Below, piece by piece: positions 33,989 to 45,779 of a stretch of DNA of 64,000 nt. The notes under the pieces are model-generated. The model was not told the DNA's origin. It made no database searches and saw only the letters and a program-made list of their open reading frames with translations. Position 1 is the first letter of the stretch; each line of letters opens with the position of its first letter. The DNA is from Dasypus novemcinctus (lineage: Eukaryota > Chordata > Mammalia > Cingulata > Dasypodidae): positions 33,568,796 through 33,632,795 of the forward strand of contig NC_080690.1 of the NCBI RefSeq assembly GCF_030445035.2, in the 5' to 3' direction. A program made the translations under genes and the position numbers.

Positions 33989-34706
33989 CAGCAGTGCTCT
34001 CCTATTTGAAAACCATTAACCACATGTAACTACTGAGCACTTGAAATACAGCGGGTCAGAATTGAGATATGCTGTAATGTAAAATACACAGGGGATTTCA
34101 AAGATCTTAGTACCACCAAACAAACAAAAAAAAGAATGTAAAATAGTTAATTAATAATTTTTTAGGTTTATTACATGTTTAAATTATATTGTGGATATAT
34201 TGGATTAAAGAAAATATACTGTTAAAATGAATTTCACCTGGCTTTTCCTTTTAAAAAACAGTCACTAGAAAATTTTAAATTACATATGTGGTTCTCATTA
34301 TATTCTTTTTTTTTTTCCTCTCCTCTTCCCTGCTCCCCCGGTTGTCTGCTCTCTGTGTCCATTCACTGTGTGTTCTTCTGTGTCTGATTGCATTCTTGTC
34401 AGCAGCACTTGGAATCTGTGTCCTGTGTTGTTGTGTCAGCTCTCCGTGTGGACGGCGCCATTCCTGGGCAGGCTGCATTTTTTTCACGCTGGGCGGCTCT
34501 TCTTACGGGACACACTCCTTGCATGTGGGGTTCCCCTATGCCGGGGACATCCCTGGGGGCACTCCTTGTGTGTATCAGCACTGCAGCTCATGGCATGGGT
34601 CAGAGGCGGTGGGTTTGAACCTTGGACCTCCCATGTGGTAGGCAGATGCCCTATCCATTGGGCCAAATCCACTTCCCTTATTTATATTTCTAATTGTCTA
34701 GAGAAC
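33989..34706 (+). mobile_element. hAT-type DNA transposon, split by a SINE
   Basis: It opens CAGCAGTGCTCTCCTATTTG and carries ACTACTGAGCACTTGAAATA. The right end, TTCTAATTGTCTAGAGAAC, resumes after the SINE at 34305-34678. The same family occurs reversed at 21955-22172. Confidence 0.6.
34305..34678 (-). mobile_element. DAS SINE, long form
   Basis: The left end is a poly(T) run and the tRNA-like head is at the right (GGTTTGAACCTTGGACC near 34612). It interrupts the hAT element. Confidence 0.9.
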
Positions 34707-34767
34707 TCCCCTGGGGTTATCTAATTCTGCACCTTTCATTGCCTTTGACTATTATTTTGCAACACTG

Positions 34768-34781
34768 GGGAGAGAGAGAGC

Positions 34782-34813
<32 letters not shown>

Positions 34814-34814
34814 T
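34768..34814 (+). repeat. (GA)n microsatellite
   Basis: Near-continuous GA dinucleotides with two interruptions. Confidence 0.95.
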
Positions 34815-35459
34815 TAATTTATGGTGATGCAATGATTCTAGTTCTTAGAAATTCAAACAAATTTTGTCTGTGAAGATGCAATAGATTCCACCTTGTGGTA
34901 GAGGCCAGTTTTGTATCTGGTAGCAATTCATTTCAGCATTCCTGATTGTCTATATACATCTATATGTAGAGATCTCTGTTGGTTGGATTCTCTGTTGAAC
35001 CAGTTTTTTAATGAGCTATTGAAATTTTGACGTGTATTTGTTTTATCTTTCTATGAGATCATGATTTTCCCCTTTAAAAAAATTTTATACTTTAACAAAA
35101 CGTACTGAACATCTTGGGAGAATTGAAGGATTGCATATCTGCAGATGGATATTTACCATAGTAGTTACAGAATAATGTATATAATTGGCATATGCCAGTT
35201 CCCCATTGGGCAAAAGAGGAAAAAAGATCCTGGGTGGATGGGTGTGTGTGAAGACTGGTGTCCCAGAGGAAGTGCCTTGGAACTCTGGGTAGGATTGGGA
35301 ACGGCCAAAGGAGGCTGGAAGGTAGGAGCAGCTCCCAGCAGCAGGGCCCTGGGGCAGGATGGGGAAAGAGGCAGTGCTGGTACATCTGTGACTGGAGCTG
35401 GATCACGCACCCATGGAAAGAAGGATTCATGTGTCAGGGGACTGCCAAAGTTCTCCTCT
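34815..35459. other. Intergenic DNA, no gene seen
   Basis: The sequence is AT-rich to about 35200 and mixed afterwards. No repeat or exon is recognised. Confidence 0.4.
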
Positions 35460-35735
35460 GGTCTCGCCTCCTAGGTCACCTCCTCCGAAGTCTTCCCTGA
35501 TGCGCCCTCCCCTGGACTAGGTTTTGGCCTCCTTTGTTTTCCCACAGCATCCAGGGCTGACCTTAAAGTCCTGGAATTGGAATATCTTGTCTAGGTGTGT
35601 CCCCCCTTCCCCATCCCCCAAACAGAGGCCTCTAAGAGATATTGGAAGAACCTTGTATGCAGATGAATCCCCAGGGCCTAGTACACAAGAATGTGGAGTA
35701 GGAGCTCAACAGATGCAGGCTGAAGAATGAAATGA
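35460..35735 (+). repeat. L2 LINE 3' region
   Basis: CACCTCCTCCGAAGTCTTCC, then CTGATGCGCC, and a late AGTAGGAGCTCAACAGATGC follow the L2 pattern. Confidence 0.65.
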
Positions 35736-36571
35736 GGCCTGGAAATCTCATCCCCAGACCGCCTCAGAGCCACTGGCCTGTTGGACAGAATAGGGACAGC
35801 CCACCTGGCCTGGCCTCACCTCTCAGGAGCACGGGCTGAGGATGCCTGCAGAAATGCTTAGTTCCAATGTCCTCTCTCCTTCTGAAGCTCAGGGCCTCCC
35901 ACCCCAAATAACCTCAGTCCCAATGAGAAGGCGGATGGGGCTGGGCAAGGAGAATCATCAAACCCCAAGTCTGACCTTTGCCTCATTCTTGGCCAATAAG
36001 TAACTGGGTCAAAGCCTGGACAGTCCCTCCCAGCACCCCGCCCCTCCCCCTAGCCCTGTGCACCGAGCCGTCAGCCCCTGCTCCTCTGCCTCCTGGTGCT
36101 GGGCCTTTAGCCTGCAGCATCACCCATCTGGAATGCCCCCTTCTCAAACTGCTGGTTTTCTTCCAGACCCTGTACAAGGGATATCTTTGCCCTGAAGTCC
36201 CGTCCCCCCACTCCCCACCGCAGGAGGCTCTGGCCTGCAGCCAAAGCTTAGAAAGGTTGTTTGCTTAGAATTAACAGCCAAAGCTCTTGTCTCAGTGACT
36301 GTCACAGCCACGCACACCCCACCTCTAACCTGCTCCTAGGACACACCCGAGGGGGAAGTTGACTGGAGGAGCCTGGTGGCTTGGACCCTGGCCCGCTGGC
36401 CGGTTGGCTCACAGTGCAACCTTGAGGTAATTCCAGTCCCTCTCTTGACACCCAGATGTCCCCGAGAGGGGGAAATTGGGCCAATCACCACGGTTCCCAA
36501 ACTCCAAGCAGACTTTCCTTATCCACATAACACAAATGCACTTCTTTTATAGCTAAATGTTTTCTTTAAAT
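35736..36571. other. Intergenic DNA, possible L2 remnant
   Basis: Positions 36070-36190 (CTGGAATGCCCCCTTCTC) look like an L2 piece. No gene is seen. Confidence 0.4.
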
Positions 36572-36743
36572 CAGGGATTCTTAACCTTTTTTGTTCCACG
36601 GACTAAGTCCACCCTATACTGTGCACCACGTAATAAATATATCACACCTGCACCAACATGTCCCCACAAGAATAATGTTGTTTTGAATTTTCACTTCAAA
36701 CTCATGGACCCCTGAAATCTTAACCCCTGATTAAGAACCCCTG
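36572..36743 (+). mobile_element. hAT-type MITE, complete
   Basis: It starts CAGGGATTCTTAACC and ends TTAAGAACCCCTG, giving terminal inverted repeats. The 8-bp flanks CTTTAAAT and CTTACAGT match at five positions, consistent with an old target duplication. Confidence 0.7.
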
Positions 36744-36849
36744 CTTACAGTAATAAATTTTATTTTAAAAGGAAATATATTATGCCCCTAAAAGAAAATC
36801 TGTACCATCCCTAAAGAAAAGCTCACCCTAAAAATAAATACAATAGGAA

Positions 36850-36965
36850 GAAATCAACTGTCATTAAATTCTACCCATAAAGAATGTAATGAATGCCACA
36901 GAATTGAATGCCTAAAGGAGGTTAAGATGGGAAATATGCTGTGTATGTTACCACATTTTTTAAAA
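36850..36965 (+). mobile_element. L1 3' tail fragment
   Basis: GAATGTAATGAATGCCACAG, then AATTGAATGCC and a late TATGTTACCACA, resemble an old L1 3' terminus. Confidence 0.45.
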
Positions 36966-37599
36966 AATCCAGCCAAAAAATGCTTGCTAAAGGATGATTC
37001 GCAGGTGTTAGTTCATACAATTTAGGATCTCCCAGCTTTGTTGAGCAATTCATGAACCTGGTAGCATTCCACTCAGAAAGTGCCCACTCAGGGGGTGGCA
37101 GGGAGCTTGGCTGAGGGGGTGGGAAGGGGAAGCTCCAACAGGGCAAATGCGGAAGCAAGAGAGGTAATGTTGCGATTGGCTGGCAGTAAGGTTCCATTTT
37201 ACCTGGAGGGGGAGCAGATACACACTGATAAGAGTGGTATGCTTGTCCATTCTGATAACTTCTCTCTCTCAACCTATTTTTACCATCAGGTGTTGCTTAT
37301 CACGTAGGGTGTGTTCGTTTTCTCATAAAACCCCTACAGGTCACTTGTTTTCCTCCTTTGGAAAAGTCCTTCCCAGCAATGCCCAACGCAATGGCCATTT
37401 TATTTTACTTAACGGGTGTTAAAGGTATCTTGGCACCAAACCGAGGCTTTCTCCTTGGCATAACTTGATTGAAAGAGAAAGAAAATCAAAATGATTCCTG
37501 TTATTGGATGACTGCCCTTAGACCATCAAAAATCATGTCTTGTCCCACAGGAAGGTCCTTTCCAGTGGGGATACGCTGCCCCGGGGCCCTAAAGGGGGT
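36966..37599. other. Intergenic DNA, no gene seen
   Basis: Mixed composition with no recognised repeat or exon. Confidence 0.4.
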
Positions 37600-38560
37600 T
37601 CTTGTCACTGACCCCCACCCCCCCAAACTGACCGCCACGAGCTGTTCTCACGCCGCTGGACAGCACTTTCTGGCCTGGGGTGGCCTCTTCGTTTGCCTGG
37701 CCTGCCGTCACAAAGGCCGCCCGGCAGGGGGGAAGTCACTGTCTGGGGTTTGGGAAGCAGGAGGCTGCAGTGCAGCCTGGCGCCTGCCGGCAGTCCCGGG
37801 GTTCCGCGGCCTGCAGCGCTGCTTCCTGTCACGTGGTGCGCTCTCCTCTCTCCCAGGGTTGACTTCCTGCGGCTTTCTCTTTATCGTGCCTCCTTCAGTT
37901 GGCGCCATTTCTTACCTAGAAACACCATCTCTGAGGGTCCTCTTTACAGTGGGTTCACACCGCAGGGACACGCCTGGAGGCTGAGAACGTGTGTTTGCTG
38001 GCACTGGGGACGCGACGTGCCGCCTCCCCCTCCCACTAGTGACTGCGTAGACCGCTGGGAAGGGCGGGGTGGCGGTGGCCAGCGAGCCCTCCTGGGGGGT
38101 TCCGCTAGGGCGCACACGGACCCCGGGCGGGGGAAGCGGGAACCTGCAGACGCGCTGCCCCTCACCGTCCGTCGTTTGCCAGGCGACGTGCGCCCTCGAG
38201 CTCTCTACGCGTTAGTTAACGCCCCTCTTCGTGCTGTCTAGCCCCATATAATCTTTGTCTTCCCACTGCACAGGACAGTAACTGCCCGATCGGCCGTCCT
38301 CGGGCTGTGCGAGTAAACGGTGTGCCTGCTGCTGGCCTCCCCACGTGGTTTCGTCCGCGTATCAAAGTATCCCCTTGCCTTCCCGGGCTGACCTTCCTGC
38401 GTTACAGTCCACAGTTCAGCCCGCCGCGGGGAGTGGCGCGATGGCCCCCAGGCTGCTCAGCTCTCTCCCTGCTGGAGATGGACGGGGGGCAGGAGGGGGC
38501 AGGAGGGGTTAAGAGGGGACACTCCAGCAGGACAACCTCTCAGGACCGCCGCTGAGGAGA
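37600..38560. promoter_or_regulatory. Isolated CpG island
   Basis: About 39 CpG dinucleotides fall in roughly 400 bp at 37960-38360 by eye, far above the mammalian background. GC boxes such as AAGGGCGGGGTGG (near 38058) occur. No known gene start or coding exon is visible. The island lies about 9 kb upstream of PLLP and 5.5 kb downstream of the tRNA pair. It may be an enhancer, an alternative PLLP or non-coding RNA promoter, or an old retroposed promoter. Confidence 0.6.
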
Positions 38561-38839
38561 TGTGGACTCTACTTCTGCCGGTGTCTCTAACTCGATGGGT
38601 GACCCTGGGCAAGTGCCTGCCCCTTTTCCAGGCTTGGCTTACTCATCCATGAAACCAGAGGTGAGCACCAGATCATTTGTTACTGCCCACCCCATCCCTG
38701 GCCCACCTTCCTGCAATAAACAATTTCCAAGGACCCTCCCTCTCTCCTCAAAACTGAACTTCCTGTGGACAGGACTGCTTAATGTTTCTCTTAAATAGTC
38801 CTTGGAAAGGGATGGATTCTTCAATCAATACTGTTTTGA

Positions 38840-39080
38840 AATTGTTTATCTACTTGGGAAGTATTTAAAGTTGGATCTCATACTATTCACTGCAATAGAT
38901 TTCAGGTGGCTTAAATTCCTAAGTGCGCGTGTGGAGGGACTCTAAACTATTAGAAGAAAGTATGGGTGGCCGTGTTTAAACACTGGCTAGAGGAGGCCTT
39001 TTTAAGCAAAACAAAAAAAAAGTCATTTAAAAATATATTTATATATATTTGACTGCATATGAGTTAAAAAGTTCTCTGAA
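38840..39080 (+). mobile_element. Decayed LINE fragment
   Basis: TTAGAAGAAAGTATGGGTGG and the surrounding sequence resemble a heavily mutated L1/HAL1 region upstream of the clearer L1. Confidence 0.4.
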
Positions 39081-39753
39081 ACAAAACAAACTTTAAAACT
39101 GTTGCTGAGAGAAATTAAAGACTAAATAAATGGAGAATTATAGTGCGTTTATGTATAAAACGATTCAATATTGCTGTCATTTCTCTCAATTGCTTTATAG
39201 ATGCAATGTAAACCTAATCAAAATCCCAGCAAGTGTTTTTAAAAATTACTATTAATTGACAAACTGATTCTAAAAATACATGAAAATACAGATGAACTAG
39301 TGGAACAAAGTTAAGGGACTTACAGCATCTGATTTCAAGACTTATTATAAAGCTCCAATAATCAAGGTGTTGTTTTGCATAAAGATGGGCATATGAATCA
39401 ACAGAGCAGAATATAGACCAGAAATAGACTGGCAATTCAATGGGTGAAATGATAGTCTTTCTAACAAATAGCCCTGAAATAATTGGAAATTCACATGCAA
39501 AAACATGAGCCTTGACCCTTACCTCACCCCAGAAACAAAAATGAACTCAGAATGGGTATGAGACCTAAATATAAAAGCTAAAACCATAAAACTTATAGAG
39601 GAAAACATAGGAGAAAATCTTTGTGACTTTGTTGGAGTAGGCTAAGATTTCTTAGAACACACAAACATGACCTATAAAAGAAAAAGTTCATAAAAAGGAT
39701 CTCATTAAATTGAAAAGTTTTGTTCTTCAGAAGACACTGTAAAAACAATGGGA

Positions 39754-39888
39754 AGGGGAGCAGGTGTAGCTCAGTGGTTGAGCGCCAGCTTCCCATGTAC
39801 AAAGTCCTGGGTTCAATCCCTGGTACCTCCTCAAAGAAAACAAAAAACAAAAAACCCAAAACAAACAACAACAACAAAAAAAAAAAAT
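39754..39888 (+). mobile_element. DAS SINE, monomeric short form
   Basis: GTAGCTCAGTGGTTGAGCG (A box region) and GGGTTCAATCCC (B box) are very tRNA-like. An A-rich tail with AAC repeats follows. Confidence 0.92.
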
Positions 39889-40025
39889 CAAGGAAAAGAG
39901 AAGTCACACAATGGAGAAAATATTTGCAAAATACATGTGTGATAAAGGTCTTGCATCAAGAGTATATAAAGAATTATTATATCTTGATCATTAAGAAGGC
40001 AACCCAATTAAAAAATGGGTAAAAG

Positions 40026-40104
40026 AGAGCAGATATAGCTCAAGTCGTTGAGCACCTGCTTCCCATGCCTGAGGTCCTGGTTCAGTCCTCAGAACCTCCT
40101 AAAA
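40026..40104 (+). mobile_element. DAS SINE, monomeric short form
   Basis: A single tRNA-like module has a 15-bp target duplication, AAAAATGGGTAAAAG, at 40011-40025 and 40105-40119. Confidence 0.92.
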
Positions 40105-41125
40105 AAAAATGGGTAAAAGACTTGAATAGACATATCTCCAAAGAAGATATACAAATGGCAAGAAAGCAGATGAAAGGATGCTCAAAATCATTAGCCATCA
40201 GGGAGTGAAAATCAAAATCACAATGAGATACCATTTCACACCATTAGAAGGGCTGCTATTTTTTTAAATGGAAAATTACAATTGTTAGAAAGGATGTGGA
40301 GAAATAGGAATACTTACTCTTTTCTGATGCAATTGCTGTGGAAGACAGCATGGCAGTTCCTCAGAAAGTATAGAATTACCACATGACCCAACAATCCCAC
40401 TTCTAGAAATATATGTAAAAGAATTGAAAGTAGATACTAGAACAGATATTTGTACACCAATGTTCATAGCAGCATTATTCACAGTTGCAAAAAGATGGAA
40501 ACTAACCCAAGTGTCTATCACTCAATAAGGAGATAAACAAAATGTAATATATACATACAATGGAATATTACTCAGCACTAAAAAGGGAAGAAATAAAGTA
40601 TGTGACAACATGGATGAAACTTGAAGACATCATATTGAGTGAAATAAGCCAAAACAAAAGGACAAATATTGTATGATCTCACTGAGAAAAAATAATTAGA
40701 ACAAGCAAACTTATAGAGCAGAATCTAGAATATAGCTAGTCAGGGGACAGGGTGGGGATGGGAATGGGAAGTTAAGGCTTAAAATGTATGAGGTTCCTAT
40801 TTGGAATGATGAAAATGTTTTGTTTATGAATAGTAGCACAACATTGTCAACACAAGTAACAGCATTGAAATATATATCTGCATGTGCATGTGGTTAAATG
40901 GGGAAATGTTAGGTTGCCTATAGTGTAACAGAATTAAAAAAAATTTTTTTTTAATCCATGAACTACATTCTACAAACAGTAAATCCTAAATTAAAACATG
41001 AACTCTAGTTAATAGTACGATTATTAAATTGCGCTTTCATCAGTTGTAACAAATGTTCCACGCCAATGCAAAGTGTTAGTAATAAGGTGGTATATGGGGA
41101 TCCTGTATTTTATGCATGATTTAAA

Positions 41126-42335
41126 AAGACAATTCGCCAAGAAGATATGCAGATGGCAAATAAATGCATGAAAGATGCTCAACATTATTCATTAATTAAA
41201 ATCACAATGAGACACCGCACCATATGCCTATTAGAATGGCTAAAGGATTTTTTTTTATCTGCCAAGTGTTGGCAAGGGTAGGAATCTATTGTAACTCTCA
41301 TGTACTGTTGGTGGGAATTCAAAAATTGTATAGCCACTTTGGAAAACAGTTTGGCAATGTTTTATAAAGTTAAACATACACCTACCATATTATCTAGCAA
41401 TTTTACTACTAGCTATTTACCCAAGAGAAATGAAAACATATGTTCACACAAAAAAATCAGTATATAAGGATCCATAGCAGCCCCAAACTGGAAAGAAGCC
41501 AAACGTGCATCAACTAGTGAGAGGGTAAAGAAATTGTTGTATAGCCATACAATGGAATGCTTAGCAACAAAAAGAAACAAACAACTGATGCACTCAACAA
41601 CATGAATGAACTGCAAAAGCTTTATGCAACTCAAAAGAAGCTTTACACAAAAGACTCTCTACTAGTTCTCTGTTGCCGTTGTAACAAATTACCACCAACG
41701 TACTTGCTTAAAACAACGCAAATGTATTCTCTTAAAATTCTAGAGTCCAAAATGAGTCTCAGGCTAAAATGAAGCCATCAGCAGAACTGGAGCCTTCTGG
41801 AGGCTCCAGAAGAGAATCCATGACTTCTCTTTTCCACTTCTAGAGCCTGGCATTACTTGGCCCCTGACCACATCTCTTCAGTCTCCATTTCCTGGTCACA
41901 TTGCCTTCTCTACTGTGGTCAAATCTCCCTCTGCCTTCCTCTTATAAGGACACGTGTGTTTATATTTATGGCCTGTCTGGATAATCCAGGATAAACTTGC
42001 CATCTCAAAACCCTTACTCACACCTGCTAAGTCCCTTTGGCCATGTAAGGTTCTAGAGATTAGGACGGGGCATCTTAGGGGCCAATTGTCAGCCTGCCAT
42101 AACTGCATAATGTCAGACTCCATTTTTATGACATTCTAGAAAAGGCCAACCTATAGTGAGAGAACACAGATCAGTGGTTTCTGCGGCCAGGGTCACGAGC
42201 ACAGGGAACTTTGGGGGCTGATAAAAATGTTCTATACTTTAATTGTGGTGGTGGTTATGCGACTGTATGCATTTTTCAAAACACATCAAGCTGTACACTT
42301 AAAATGAGTGGCTTTTATTGTATGTACATCATGCC
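41126..42335 (+). mobile_element. Older L1 3' end, split by an MLT1 LTR
   Basis: The L1 reads plus-strand from 41126 (AAGAAGATATGCAGATGGCA) to 41661. It resumes at about 42111 (CATTTTTATGACATTCTAGA) after the LTR and ends near 42335. Confidence 0.8.
41662..42110 (-). mobile_element. MLT1-type MaLR LTR
   Basis: GTAACAAATTACCACCAACG near 41680, then GCTTAAAACAACGCA and GGATAATCCAGGATAA, are reverse-complement MLT1. It cleanly splits an L1. Confidence 0.75.
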
Positions 42336-42339
42336 TGTT

Positions 42340-43190
42340 AAAATTGATTACTTTAAAAATTGGGGATAAAGTAGGAGAAAACAATGGCAACATATATAAA
42401 AGTGGCAAAAGATGAATACCCAAAATATAAAAGGAACTTATAAAATTAAAAATAAAAGCACAAGCAAGGCAAATGACACAAAAAGTAAATTCACAGAAAA
42501 GAAATGTCAATGGTCAATAAGCATAGAAGAGACTCATCTCACTAGCTAAGTAAAGGGAAGTGCAAATTGAAACAATGAGACGCATTTTTAAAGTGCTCAT
42601 CAGATATATCCAGGGAGTGGACAAATAGTTAAATGCACTTACTCTTAGGGAGTGTCAATTATATGGCCTTTGAAGCAATTTGGCAGCAACTATAAAAAAA
42701 ATAACAATGCAAATTCAGTGGTTTTACTTAGAAGATTGGATCCAAAAGAAAGTCTTTATGCACATGTGTGTATAAAGATGTGTACATAAGAATGTTCACA
42801 TAATATTGCCTGCAAAATTGGGAACTATTGGAAACCACCTGTGGTTAATGGGAGATAAAGAATTAACAGCAGGTAAAAGGAATAAGACCAGTCTCCACAG
42901 ACTGTCATGAGAAATTTCCAAATTATAATGGCAAGAAAAAAGTCAGGTTTCAATATATACTGTATAATACCATTTTGGGGACAAAAACTAATAAAAGTTT
43001 TTAAAAAATTATACAGAAGGCAAGTCTCTGTGTTTCTCTATATACATCTATCAGTGTTAAAAAAGGAAAGATCTGGAAAGATATTCCAAACTCTTAGTAG
43101 TGATTAATTGCAGGGGGTGGGATGGAGGTTTTTAGATGTATGTGTGATGTGCAATGAAATTGATTAATGAATACGTTGTGTGATTAAAAA
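42340..43190 (+). mobile_element. HAL1/L1-like LINE fragment
   Basis: CACAGAAAAGAAATGTCAAT and ATGTGTACATAAGAATGTTC match the 3' half of an old LINE. No coding frame survives. Confidence 0.6.
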
Positions 43191-43559
43191 TAAAGAAACC
43201 ACACTAACCAGCCCTACAGCAGGGAGCATAGGGCTAGATGGAAAAGCAGATAACAGCTGACTGTGATCAGGAATCTCCCACTGTCTGCTTCTGCAGGCTG
43301 CTGGGTGAACATCAGAGGAATGTTCCAGGATCCCTTCCCTCCGTGAAATAATCCCTCACCTCTTGGGGCTGGTTGAGCTCAGCACCTCTTCTCAAGGTCT
43401 GATCATTCACTACCTTGAGACCTAGTGATTTCAGTCCTTGTAGGTTTCTTAAAATTGTAAATGAAGTGGTGTGACTGCCTTCCAAAGGTCTATTTTTTTT
43501 AGAATAAAACATTCTTTGCTACCCATGGTATAAGACCCAGGTGACTGAGCCCCTGGCTG
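43191..43559. other. Intergenic DNA, no gene seen
   Basis: Possible L2-like phrases only. No exon is seen. Confidence 0.35.
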
Positions 43560-43936
43560 CCTCTAGAGCCTCATCTCGATGGGGAGCCCCATCTCCCCAG
43601 CTCTTAGCCTCTGTTTGTCCTCCTAAGTCCCAACGTCTCTCCTGCCCCCAGGACTCTTGCTCATGCCTGGAAAGCTCTTCTTTCTGCCTGATGCCTACTC
43701 ATTCTTCAGGTCCCTGCTTAAATGTCTAGAAGTTTTCTGATCCCACTAGCTAAACTATATCCCCAGACCTCAGAAGTATTCTGACCCACAACACCCTGCT
43801 CTTTTCCCGTGGTAGCATCCTCCCACGTGGGAAAATGAGTTTGTGTATCTAGAAGGTCTGTCTTTCCCATCAGGCTGTCTGCTTCCTGAAGGCAGGGCCC
43901 CTGCCTGGCTCACTGTTCTATCTCAAGGTATTCACA
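43560..43936 (+). repeat. L2 LINE 3' end, split by a SINE
   Basis: GGCTGTCTGCTTCCTGAAGG near 43872 leads into AAGGTA. The L2 terminus (AAGGTACTCGCTAAGTATTT) resumes after the SINE at 44410-44435. Confidence 0.75.
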
Positions 43937-44409
43937 GGGAAACCGACTTGGCCCACTGGTTAGGGCGTCCGTCTACCACATGGGAGGTCCGTGGTTCAAA
44001 CCCCGGGGCCTCCTTGACCCGTGTGGAGCTGGCCCATGCGCAGTGCTGATGCGCGCAAGGAGTGCCCTGCCATGCAGGGGTGTCCCCACGTAGGGGAGCC
44101 CCACGCACAAGGAGTGCACCCGTAAGGAGAGCTGCCCAGCGTGAAAGAAAGTGCAGCCTGCCCAGGAATGGCGCCACCCACACTTCCCGTGCCTGAGACA
44201 ACAGAAGCGGACAAAGAAACGAGACTTCCCGTGCCTGTGCCTGACGACTACAGAAGCGGACAAAGAAACAAGATGCAGCAAATAGACACAGAGAACAGAC
44301 CCCAAATAGACACAGAGAACAGACCCCAAATAGACACAGAGAACAGACCCCGGGGAAGGGGGGTGGGGGTGGGAATTAAATAAATAAATCTTTAAAAAAG
44401 AAAAAAAGA
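43937..44409 (+). mobile_element. DAS SINE, long form with internal expansions
   Basis: It has a tRNA-like head (GGTTCAAACCCCGG at 43992) and long-form body. A roughly 45-bp segment (CCCGTGCCTG to GGACAAAGAAAC) occurs twice at 44183-44270, and a 24-bp unit occurs three times at 44280-44351. The tail is AAATAAATAAATC. Confidence 0.93.
44280..44351 (+). repeat. Three tandem 24-bp units
   Basis: The unit starts AAATAGACACAGAGAACAG and ends ACCCC. The three copies at 44280-44303, 44304-44327 and 44328-44351 are identical. Confidence 0.98.
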
Positions 44410-44435
44410 AGGTACTCGCTAAGTATTTGCTCAGT

Positions 44436-45284
44436 CTTAAATCCCCACTGCCTTTCCACCACTCAACCCCCCCATTGTCCCACTAGAAGGGAGGGCAAAC
44501 CCAGGATAGGAGAGGCGCGTGTCTGAACACTGACTGGGAAGCCTTTACAGAATTGACTAGAAGTCAAGGCAAGTGCTGCGGGTGTTTGCATGGGACGGTC
44601 TGCTCAGACCCCAGAGGGGATCCGTTGCTGGGAGGGGACAGCTGGTCTCCCTCTCATCTGTGCCTCTCAGCCTCCTCCTCCCCAAGAGTCCAGGGCTCTC
44701 AGGGGAGACTCCCCGCGGGCAGCCTGCCTCAGCCTGGGGACAGGTTCCTACCCACTTTTTATGACTAGGGGCCAGGGAAGTTAGTTGGAAGAAAATGTCA
44801 AAGTAAAAAACAGTGTGGTAATTCAATCTTGCTTGATGCCATTTGAAAGGAATGAAAGTGGGATTAACAGCAACAAAAAAAAATCAAAAATGAAAAAACA
44901 AAAAACACCCTACTGTTTCAGAATCTGCCACCGAAACAAAACAATCATCATATTGTTTTCTGTGCCATCATAAAATTAAGGGCCCACCCGAGCTTTTCTC
45001 TGCACTTGGGCTCAAACAGTCCCCGGAAAGGCTGGTCTCTGGGTGATAATTGGCAGCTACCAAGCTATGCTACTAGTTTCTGGAGAACCTATCCTTGGGG
45101 GGAGGGCAGGGGTGCTTAGGTGCACTGGGAGTCGGGCTGAACATCCAGCATCAATAGTGATATTTTCTAAGAGTCGAGAGCACATTGTGTCTCCTCTGCT
45201 TACAACTCCCCAGGCCCTGGAGTAAAATGCTGCCCCCTCTGTCACTGTGGGAGGGAACGGTGGCTACCCAAAGCCATCAGGTCT
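44436..45284. other. Intergenic DNA, no gene seen
   Basis: Single-copy by appearance; no exon or repeat is recognised. Confidence 0.4.
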
Positions 45285-45778
45285 GCCTTAGTCTCCTAGG
45301 GCTGCTGTAAAAAAGCACCACAAACCGGGGGGCTTAAGACAACAAGAATTTATTGTCTGCTCTGGAGGCAAGGAGTCTGAATGGAGGCGTGGGCAGGGCA
45401 ACCCTTTCTCTGAAGTTCTGATACTCCCTGGAGTCCTTTAGCTTGTGGCATAACTCAACCTCTGCCCTATCACATAGCTGTCTTCTTCCTCTTTGTCCAA
45501 TATCCCCTTCTTACAAGGACACCAGTCATGTTGGAGAAGGACTCACCCTAATCCAGTTTGTCCTCGTTATTTTTGTTTTTGAGGAGGTGTCAGGGGTCGA
45601 ACCCAGGACCTCATGCATGGAAAACAGGAGCTCAGCCCCTTGAGCTACATCTGCTTCCCCGTCCTTACTTAACTAATAACAACTTCAAACACCCTATTTC
45701 CAAATAGGGTTATAGTAGCTGGACTTGGGGTTAAGACTTGAACAAATCTGTTCGGGGATCACAATCCAATCCATAACA
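45285..45778 (-). mobile_element. MLT1-type MaLR LTR, split by a SINE
   Basis: TTAGTCTCCTAGGGCTGCTG and the late ATCACAATCCAATCCATAAC are the reverse complement of an MLT1 LTR. A SINE interrupts it at 45570-45660. Confidence 0.8.
45570..45660 (-). mobile_element. DAS SINE, monomeric short form
   Basis: GGGGTCGAACCCAGGACC near 45593 is the reverse-complement B box. The flanks GTCCTCGTTA and GTCCTTACTT suggest a diverged target duplication. Confidence 0.88.
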
Positions 45779-45779
45779 A

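Larger units (their letters stand above)
39081..41122 (+). mobile_element. L1 3' half, xenarthran type, split by two SINEs
   Basis: ORF2-derived sequence (ACAGATATTTGTACACCAAT near 40442; ATGGAATATTACTCAGCACT near 40559) passes into a 3' UTR with TGAACTACATTCTACAAACA near 40959. SINEs lie at 39754-39888 and 40026-40104. No intact frame remains. Confidence 0.88.

Noticed and set aside
39754-39830. tRNA-like sequence considered as a true tRNA gene
   Set aside because: It has degenerate stems, an A-rich tail and many relatives in the window, so it is a SINE head.
44280-44351. Tandem units considered as a CRISPR-like array
   Set aside because: The units are directly adjacent without spacers and lie inside a SINE in a mammalian genome.
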